Shown: positions 56,835-64,000 of the stretch, piece by piece
How the letters are laid out: every line of letters begins with the position of its first letter
Position numbering within the stretch: position 1 is the first letter of the stretch
NCBI GenBank assembly: GCA_036426205.1
Contig: CM071568.1
Coordinates: 120,457,045 to 120,521,044, forward strand
Direction: 5' to 3'
Length of the DNA stretch: 64,000 nucleotides
Source of the DNA: Ascaphus truei
Taxonomy: Eukaryota; Chordata; Amphibia; Anura; Ascaphidae
Position numbers and translations under genes: made by a program
Notes under the pieces: model-generated
Told to the model about the DNA's origin: nothing
The model's database searches: none
What the model saw: the letters and a program-made list of their open reading frames with translations, nothing else

Positions 56835-57365
56835 TTCCTCAGTACTCAAAGAATTTGGTAAATAATTTTTTTTGCTGATACCTGGAGAGTGCTGTGAATT
56901 TTCTACATTCTGTATATACTGGACCTGTTGGTGTGCCCTGTCCATCCACTGATGAGTATACCTACAATTGTTCATACTTGTGTATAGTGTGCACCCAGCA
57001 TTTACTATATATACATTTTAAGTTATGGTGGGTGAAAATGTGTATGATAAATCCTACAGCCTTGAAAATGTCAAAGCTAGTATAACCAACCTCACACTGA
57101 TGAGACCCATTAAGGTCGAAAAATGTCTGTGAGTGGTTTCTCTGGCTTTGCATCTGATTCCCATGCTATGCTTAAAAGCAGTGTTAACAGCAAGCATTCA
57201 CTTATAAGGGCTCCATGTAAAAATGGATTTCAGGCAAAAGGTGCTCTCATTTGCATGTCATTTTCCAGAATCCCTTGCTGCAGTGGAAGCACTGTATGCT
57301 AGGTGATAATGGTGAAAGGCAGGGTTGCAGACCTGTCTAAGACATGTGAATGTGCTCATAAGTGA
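56835..57365 (+). mobile_element. Repeat carrying a canonical hammerhead motif
   Basis: Sequence around the ribozyme (57091-57133), followed by CAGAATCCCTTGCTGCAGTG and CTGTATGCTAGGTGATAATG, has the look of a dispersed amphibian repeat. The family is not known to me, and edges are guesses. Confidence 0.35.
57091..57133 (+). ncRNA. Canonical hammerhead ribozyme motif K
   Basis: Stem I CTCACA/TGTGAG (57091-57096, 57128-57133; six perfect pairs). Core CTGATGA (57097-57103). Stem II GACC/GGTC with CATTAA loop (57104-57117). GAAA 57118-57121, AATG (57122-57125) in place of stem III, and TC 57126-57127 at the cleavage position. Unlike the PLE-type motifs, there is no extra A and C3/G8 are standard. 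Type I layout. Stem III is unpaired here; an ancestral CATG palindrome is possible. Confidence 0.75.
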
Positions 57366-57369
57366 ACTT

Positions 57370-57890
57370 TTTATTTGATATATATATAATATATATATAT
57401 ACATATACACACACATACATCAAGAATTACATTAGAAAGTACATTTTCAGTGGCGCTAATATTTTCCATGTGCTCACTGTAATACACTGATAAAGGCATA
57501 AATAAATACAAAAGGTAGTGAGGGCTAATAAAAGCTTACAATCTAGAGGGAATATGGGGCATTGTTGAAACAATAAGGTAAAATAACTACTCATTGTGGG
57601 CTGGAGTATGACTCAGGTAGGAGTATGGTACAGGAGTACAGCTGGTCCCATTAAAGTTTGGGGGTATTGATTTTTGGGGATGTTCAATAGCATTGAGTTT
57701 GGTTTAGCCACACTGTTGCACCTACTGTATAGCATTGTTGGGGAGGAGGGATGTTAACAGAAGTTAAATACTATGCTTTAAATAAATGTTAGTCCTTGTA
57801 ATCATGCAAGACATGTTTTAAGCAAAGATTAAGCTCTGACTGTGTGCGCTACAGATACAAGCAGTCCAAAGTTGATATGTTGCATACTAG
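57370..57890. other. Intergenic stretch
   Basis: A short (TA)n/(CA)n microsatellite near 57385-57420; otherwise no feature recognised. Confidence 0.4.
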
Positions 57891-58778
57891 TGTAACCCAT
57901 TTCCCTCCCCCCCCCCCGGTCACAGACTGGACCCCTAGGGTGTAATGAGGGCTGGTTACATGTACTATGGTGGTGCATACCTGTGAGGAACAGGAGAGCC
58001 TGAGTCTCCCGCGATGGAATAGGGGACAACAGGGACAGGCTTCTGGTGTATATGCCTTCATCTTTAGCTCAGCAACGGTGCAGTGCCTCCATCTCTGGTA
58101 AGCCCTTAGGATGTAGGGTGAAATCCTTCCAGAGAGCCCTTTGCTTCAGGGCGAGATATTTCAGTCTCACACACACAGAGTCCTTAGTAAAAGCAGCAAT
58201 GTCCTTTATTCTCCAGCAGCAATAGCAGCAACAGTTCATACACAGCAGCACTCAGGTACAGTGTACAGGATCTTGTCCTCCTCTCTCTCCAGACTGTACC
58301 CCTGCAGGATGGGCTGTATGGAGCTCCAATACCCCGACACCCACCCCGATGAGTATATCCTCTGGGTGAGGCTAGATTCCCCCCCTCACCCGCTGAGCAG
58401 GGTGAGGGGCATTGGTCCACCGCACTATCGGCTATCAGCTCTAATCAGGCTGAGCCTTTGCTTCTCCTCCAAGCACAGGTATCACTCTAATCATGACCTC
58501 TCTGGTCAGTCACTCCAACACTTCTGAACCCAGGACAGAACTGCTTGTCTCTTACAGGAACAGGCAACACTAAGTTTAGTCAGCCCCACCCCTAATGATG
58601 TCAGCAGGCCCCTCCCCTGTGTCTCATGCCTTCCACACAGAGTCAGGGGGCCTAACTCCACCAATCAAGGCAGGGCTTGAAGCAGGGGAAACCCATGATA
58701 CTACTGGCGGCCTGCCCTTAGCAGGACTTACACCAGTAGGAGAAAGATATATAGCCCCCACTTCTTACCGGGGCTACA
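57891..58778 (-). mobile_element. Putative LTR (minus strand)
   Basis: Minus strand: starts TGTAGCCC, ends GGGTTACA, 888 bp, with AATAAA (about 58213-58218). Flanking bases CTAG and CTGG are close to a 4-bp duplication but not identical. Open frames inside are not supported. Confidence 0.5.
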
Positions 58779-58789
58779 CTGGTTAATCT

Positions 58790-59535
58790 GTTTACTTATG
58801 CAATAGTGGAAATGTGACCTGACTATTGTGGTGATAAAACTGAGTTTAATATCCTCACATTGCCTAGTTAGCTTGGCAGCCAGGCAAGTTCATTGATACA
58901 CTCAATTAAATTTATAGTGGCATGTCGGTACCTAATGTATTTTATGATAATTTTCTCAGCATGATTAGAAATCGTATGCAATAATGATGTATTTTACTAT
59001 ATGAATTGGTGAGGAAATCATAGAAAAAAAAACCATAAAAATAAACGAGAAATATATCAAAGTCTTCCTACTGACAAAACTCTCTAAAAACAATGTAAAA
59101 AAGCAAAGTAAAATCACATAAAATCAATGTTTTATTTGCTTAAACAAGTGTTATTTGCACACTGCGTTGACTTTGTCTTGCAGATCAGAGACTTCACAAT
59201 GCAGTCACTGCTGAACATAAATGTGAAGCTCAATTTCGCAATGTATATTTGCATCATAAAACGTGAAAGTGTCCAACCATGTCCACAGCTTTTTAACAGC
59301 TTTTTAAATATCTTATACAGGTAGTTCATGTTTCAAACCAAAGATTACATATATAAAAAAGAAATTAACTTTGAAAAACAATGATTATGCTTCCTTTTTG
59401 GGGCATACAAGCATATAGTAAGTGAGGAAGCAATGCAGGGATTCCCAACCTGCACACTGCTCAGAGCTAGAGTAATAAAGTCAGTACGAAAAATTCCAGT
59501 GACAACTAACTTTTACACATCTCCGCAAATATTAC
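58790..59535. other. Intergenic stretch
   Basis: AT-rich, with no supported gene. GCAGGGATTCCCAACCTG near 59435 recalls a hAT end but lacks a partner. Confidence 0.4.
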
Positions 59536-60124
59536 TGTAGGAGATGTGTGCAGAGGTTAAAACAGGGAGACTTGGTTTAGGGGAAAAATATAGGCTTTTT
59601 ATTAGCTAAACCTTTAACGGAAACAAAAGCTTGTGTTCAGCAAAAACAGGGTTAAAGGGGGAAAAAAAATGCCTAGCTCCCATAGGGAGCACTGACTACA
59701 CCAAACCACATCCTATCTATGGGTTGGGGGGCTAGGCCCCTTACCAACAACAATCACGGAAACAGTTCAAGGTGCAGGTCAGTTACCTTTGGGCCCGGCT
59801 TCCTTCAGTCTGGCTAGGAGTGGGGGGGTGGGGGGGAGGAGGGGGGAAGAATTCCTGTGCAGACTTCTCTCCACAGCGGTCAAGGGTGCAGTATCTTCTT
59901 GAGTCAGAGAGACATAGCCCCTGTGTGATCTCTTCAGCAGTCCAGGGTGTTTCCCTGGACAGGAGATCTCTAGCACTGAGAGCTTTAGGATTTTTAAAAG
60001 AACTAACGAGCCAGCTAAGCAGGCTAATTAGGACAGTCTGAATTATCCTGCTTAGTGCTGGGCTTAAGCTCTCCATACAGGTTTTCCTTCAAAACTCCTT
60101 AGACTGGGAAGGCACCCTGTTACA
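59536..60124 (-). mobile_element. LTR (minus strand), 3' LTR of a truncated element
   Basis: Minus strand: TGTAACAGGGTGCC start, ATCTCCTACA end, and a purine tract (CATGGGGAAAA) directly upstream. This layout fits a gypsy-like 3' LTR. The internal sequence beyond 60125 is short and unrecognised. Confidence 0.55.
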
Positions 60125-60767
60125 TTTTCCCCATGTGATTTTCACTCCTTTCAGTAATTTTGCCTTTCGCCTTTGGGGCAGTTATCTTATACTCAGGAGA
60201 GGAAGCACAGCGGCTTGCTACTTCTCCATCAGTTCATGGCCATGACATGTGGTCATGATGGAAGAGAACACTGGTAACACAGTCCTTGTAACCTGTGCAT
60301 ACAACCAGTGTCTCTTCAAGTAGATGCTTGAATTCAGCACACGCTTTAGTTGCTCCTGGATGACTTTTCCAAAACACTCACTTTTCACAGCTCACTTTTC
60401 CATTTTACCAACACATCTTTAACATCTTTTACACTGGGTTTGTATTATGCTTCTCAGTCCTAATTCGGTTTTTCTTGCCTGCATTTTGTGGAACACCAAT
60501 TGTAGCACTGAGACGGTATTGCAAATGCGCTTATAGCAAACAACAGCTTGATTGGTTGTGATGTAGGACCTATATTTGGACTGAATCATACAAGCAGCCT
60601 CTTTAATTTTCCTATAGAATCTTTTCTACAGATCCTAACATTTGACTTGAGCACAATGACACATTGTTTCAAATGTTCGTACTGTACCTCTTTCTTCGTC
60701 GTTGCACTCTCCATATTGACTGGTGATAAAGCCAACGAGCTTTCGTTCCTTTGTTGGCAGCCTATAT
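60125..60767. other. Unassigned stretch
   Basis: May contain a trace of the LTR element's internal region. Open frames are not supported by motifs. Confidence 0.35.
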
Positions 60768-61143
60768 GTAGAGATGGGCAATTTTTGAGGGGTGGATTTG
60801 GATCCGTAGTGGATTGGCTGGTTCTTTTGGTGCGCAGATTTCAGTGGATCAATCTCAAAAAGGGCAATTTGCATATTGCAGTTTTAATTATTATTGCCAA
60901 TACACTCCGTGGATTCTGCAATCCATTGACGTATTTTTAAGAACCTGCCACAAAGTTGCTGAATCCACGGATAGGATTTTACACATCCATCAATGGATTG
61001 TATCCAATGACGTTTTTTGATGAATCCGCGTGGATTAAAACCGAACAAATCCGTTTGTGGATTTTATACTGGGAAATGGATTTTGGGAAGAAAATGCAAG
61101 GAAATCCAGGAAATATATTTGGGCTGATTTCGACCATCTCTAC
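60768..61143. mobile_element. MITE with GTAGAGATGG ends
   Basis: GTAGAGATGGGCAATTT (60768) and GATTTCGACCATCTCTAC (ends 61143) form inverted ends with a few mismatches. No coding. hAT-like ends are possible. Confidence 0.6.
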
Positions 61144-61719
61144 CTGTATGACGACCATTACAAAGCGTTTGAGCAGATAACTTTCTCTCACCAACCTTCC
61201 TAGGATACGAGCTCTGCAGGATTTCTGAAGTGTTAGAATACTTCTCTTTTTCTTTCAATCTGCTCTTATCGAAGAAAGTTATAGTTCAAGACATCTGGAT
61301 TTTCTCTTTTCCTAATGAAAAGTGCCATCTGATCCTCCAGTGCTATTTACACTTTCAACTTTCTTGTTGCAATGATTTCTTCACATTTTTTCTTCGTGAA
61401 GCTTCTCATTTCCTTTACTGACTTTATCAGTCAGATCTGAAACTTCCTCTTTCATATTTATGTTCTCTCTATTTACAGTTTTTTAACACTTTGGAGCATT
61501 TAGTAATCATCCTTACTCCTTACTCCATCCTTACGGCACACACTTCTGTGCTAAGACTTCGAAACTCCTGGTGTGAGACTTCTATCTCTTGGTTGAGACT
61601 GTGAAGCTCTTTTTTAGATATTTCCAGTTCTTCACTGAGACTGTGAATTTCCTTTTTAGACCATTGCAGTACTGTGCTTAGACCGCTGACCTCCTGGCGA
61701 GAGACATCCAGCTCTATGC

Positions 61720-62348
61720 TGAGTGTGAACCTCTGAATAAAGCAAATGCGCGCAATATCAATAGATTCCCTTGATTCAAAGTATGTGCTCTCCCTCTGCA
61801 GCTTTCACTCTCCCGTGATCAACGGGGTGGATAGGAAACATGCAAACAAAAAGAAAGCGCAAAAAGGAAAAGAACACAGTTAGTAAAAATAATTGTCTTT
61901 ATACCAATTAAAATAAAACTACATAATAAGAAAATACATAAAAAGGAATCACATGAACCCACAATTCCACAATGACAAGGCACTAATGAGGATCCCTGCA
62001 ACAAAAGCCTATAGATCTAGTGATGGAAAAAGTCCTGGGAAATAGCTAGATGCTATTAGCTTACATGTGGTTGAAACAGGAACCAGCTTTCATGCAAAGT
62101 CAGGGGAAAACCACCGCAATCGACCGAGCACCCGTCGTCACGCCCGCTCCTCGATGCGTGATGACGTAACCTCTACGCGTTGCGCATCATATGACGCTTC
62201 TTCAGGAGGTATGTCTAGCCACTCCCATAGCTGCTCTTATATAGCAAAAACGGATAATTCCACTGCCAATGGGAGCTAGTATAGTTATATTACAGCCTGT
62301 GTTTTTCCATTTTGCGCTTTCTTTTTGTTTGCATGAGTGTGAACCTCT
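61720..62348 (-). mobile_element. PLE terminal fragment (599 bp) with 15-bp target duplication
   Basis: TGAGTGTGAACCTCT at 61720-61734 and 62334-62348. The insert (61735-62333) has inverted near-terminal sequences: GCAAACAAAAAGAAAGCGC (about 61840) facing GCGCTTTCTTTTTGTTTGC (about 62314-62332). It contains ribozyme H on the minus strand. No coding. Confidence 0.75.
62170..62209 (-). ncRNA. Hammerhead-like ribozyme H
   Basis: Minus strand: stem I CCTC/GAGG (62206-62209 with 62170-62173), core CTGAAGA (C3, G8), one extra A, stem II GCGTCAT/ATGATGC (seven pairs, one G-U), then GCAA in place of GAAA, CGCG (62176-62179) and TA. The GCAA change is shared with ribozyme C and probably removes activity. 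Confidence 0.6.
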
Positions 62349-62599
62349 CTCTGAGAGATGCACAGCTCAGTACTGAGACTGTGAATCTCTTTCTGAGAGA
62401 CTCCTAGGTCTGCGATGAGACTGCAAAACTCCCTTTTAGAGATTCCCAGCTCTGTGCTGAGATCTCTGACCTCCTGGGGAGCGACAGCCAGCTTTACACT
62501 GAGAGTGTGAACATCTTTCTGAGAGATCTCCAACTCTGTATTAAGGCTGCAGATTTCACCAATACACAATCCACCCCCTGTGCCCACACATAAAATGTA

Positions 62600-63245
62600 T
62601 TTATTTGAACACACGATTGTTAACATAGGCCGGCGGGGGTCCCCGGGTGTTCCCCAAGGGCGTCCGGGAAAAAAAATAAAAGTACATACTTTCAATATTT
62701 ATCTTACCTTTAGAAGCGTTGGCCATCCGAATCCTGTGGAATCAGCAAGTTCTCGTACCATGACGTCATGAAACTCAATCCAACACCATCCACCGTGAAG
62801 ATCCAGAACAGGTAACCAAATTATTTTTCTTTAATCTTCTCTCATCTTCTTCTTTCTTCACCTGAGATTATTTCTTTATTTTCTTCATCTTCTGTCTTCA
62901 TCTGTTAATCCAATAACCCCATGTTAAATCCAGATGTTGACCCATCCGCTTCTTGAGCTCAAATGAGATGTCACAACCTTAAATATGGCCTGTGAAATCA
63001 CATTTGGGCGGCAAATGGTTCACACGCCATCTGATTGACTGTGAAAACCATGTGCCCTTTTTTTTTTTTTAAATGTGACGTCATGTAAAGGGACTGAAGG
63101 CAGCCATCAGAATGACTGTGCTTCATTTCCCTTTAACATAACAGCCCAAAATCAAACATGGCTGCCGTCATATGGTCTACTACCACCAATCAGATTGGGG
63201 ATATAGTTCTCACAATCTGATTGGCTGAAGTACCATGTGACGGCA
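62600..63245 (-). repeat. Foldback-family copy (minus), with promoter and exon 1
   Basis: Contains GGGTCCCCGGGTG minisatellite (62635-62665), a first-exon donor at 62708 (minus CTAAAG|GTAAG), a GAAGAA-rich exon, a degenerate TATA (CATATTTAAG, about 62980) and CRE-like region (about 62990-63000), and CCAAT boxes (63185-63235). It ends abruptly at 63245 near the centre of what would be the second arm. Confidence 0.6.
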
Positions 63246-63800
63246 GTAGAATCCCCGCCGGCCTCTGGTATAATCCTGGTATTAGTCATAGAGAGATGTA
63301 CATGCACACTGCATGTGGGGGTACTTATCTGCAGGTGCACTGGGTCCAGGGAGGTCCAGACATCCCAGAGGAATACAGTGTACAGGAATCTGTGCGCCGT
63401 GGCGCCCTGGTGCGCTGTGTCTTGCTTAGAGGGGCGCCGCGTGTATCCTCCCCACCATCCTTCCGATTATCCCTCCCCACCATCCCTCCTTAATGCAGGC
63501 CGGGCCACAGGGGATTGGCTGCAGGTAAGAGGAAGCCGGGAGCGGGGCTTCCGCTTTGTGCAGAGCACACGGTGAGTGTGTGTGTCTGCCTTCCTGCTCC
63601 TGCCTCCTCTGTCTGCTGGTGGCTGCACGGTATCCCGTCCCCTTCTGCTCCCGGTGATAGGAGAAGGTAGGGGGTGATAGGAGTAGGTAGGGGGGGGAGT
63701 TGTACATTTGCCTGTCCAGTGACTGTGTGTAGGGAGCTGCCTGCATGGATCTCCTGCCTTTCATCCCCGCCCCCAGTCACTCACATCCGTCGCTGCCTCT
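63246..63800. other. GC-richer unique stretch
   Basis: Higher CpG content and a good donor-like GGCTGCAG|GTAAGAGG at about 63523 hint at a gene edge, but no coding frame is supported. Confidence 0.3.
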
Positions 63801-63819
63801 GCTCTCCACTGCTCTCCTG

Positions 63820-64000
63820 TGTGTGTGTGTGTGTCTTTATCTGTGTGTATCTGTGTGTGTGTGTGTATCTGTGTATCTGTGTGTGTGTGTATCTGTATGT
63901 GTGTGTATATCTGTATGTGTGTGTGTATCTGTATGTGTGTGTGTATCTGTATGTGTGTGTGTATCAGTATGTGTGTGTGTATCTGTATGTGTGTGTGTGT
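63820..64000. repeat. (TG)n / TGTGTATCTG microsatellite
   Basis: TG runs mixed with TGTATCTGTATG units up to the window edge. Confidence 0.95.

Larger units (their letters stand above)
61545..62600 (-). pseudogene. Coiled-coil protein remnant with 14-residue repeat, split by PLE insertion
   Basis: On the minus strand two blocks (62349-62580 and 61545-61734) encode a repeated pattern of about 14 residues: LSTELGISKREFCS, SLIADLGVSQKEIH, SLSTELCISQREVH, then GLSTVLQWSKKEIH, SLSEELEISKKELH, SLNQEIEVSHQEFR. The 14-residue period with hydrophobic spacing predicts a long coiled coil. The blocks are separated by the PLE insertion at 61735-62333. Joining across one copy of the target duplication does not keep one frame, so the gene was probably already broken or has since lost bases. 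I cannot name a family. Confidence 0.5.

Noticed and set aside
58141..58527. 128-codon plus-strand frame
   Set aside because: Lies antisense within an LTR; no family resemblance.

Overview
The window looks like non-coding, repeat-dominated DNA from a large vertebrate genome, most probably an amphibian and probably a frog. The evidence is the mix of elements: a Penelope-like retroelement (PLE) with a GIY-YIG endonuclease, a full-length L1/Tx1-type LINE, Harbinger-type Myb/SANT exons, gypsy-like LTRs, hAT and TA-target MITEs, very long microsatellites and minisatellites, and exons flanked by GT/AG. No bacterial or phage-like organisation, rRNA, tRNA or CRISPR was recognised. Species assignment is inference.

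Layout. 1-4.75 kb: a decayed PLE (RT plus GIY-YIG) with a MITE in its 3' UTR and a hammerhead-like ribozyme at its end. 6.2-9.3 kb: MITE, L1 endonuclease fragment and PLE fragments on both strands with further hammerhead-like motifs. 10-21.5 kb: a dispersed foldback family carrying a CCAAT/CRE/TATA promoter, a first exon and splice donors, arranged as two divergent arms around 15.5 kb. It is interrupted at 18.1-21.1 kb by a head-to-head inverted PLE dimer bounded by a perfect 17-bp target duplication. 24.2-26.7 kb: LTR and a broken Myb/SANT gene. 27.36-35.87 kb: full-length L1 with target duplications, intact ORF1 and broken ORF2. 36.7-41.5 kb: the most gene-like stretch, with a BEN-like gene (frameshifted) and a short intronless forkhead ORF on the minus strand, and a ZNF143/YY1-type promoter with two spliced-looking exons on the plus strand. 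41.8-45.9 kb: a TA-flanked element swollen to 4 kb by internal satellites. 46.3-49.7 kb: minisatellite, microsatellites and a direct-repeat PLE remnant with a well-formed ribozyme. 50-60 kb: an LTR retroelement with ORF remnants, another foldback copy, a canonical hammerhead in a different repeat, and two LTRs. 60.7-64 kb: MITE, a coiled-coil coding relic split by a PLE insertion (15-bp duplication), a last foldback copy and a (TG)n tract.

The main biological theme is the set of self-cleaving-ribozyme-like motifs. Nine were found. Eight share the PLE layout, with a short stem II, a GAAA or similar box and, in the better copies, a palindromic CGCG in place of stem III. In seven of these eight, core positions 3 and 8 can be compared directly: four read U-A, two C-G and one C-A. 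This is the pair expected to interact in the hammerhead core. Where strand can be judged, the ribozyme lies on the same strand as the PLE coding sequence. The PLE insertions here have 15- and 17-bp target duplications.

The second theme is the foldback family, which carries what looks like a portable promoter-exon-donor module facing outward in both directions. The third is the divergent forkhead ORF, whose recognition helix has replaced the residues that normally read DNA bases. All function calls are from reading the sequence; no searches were run.
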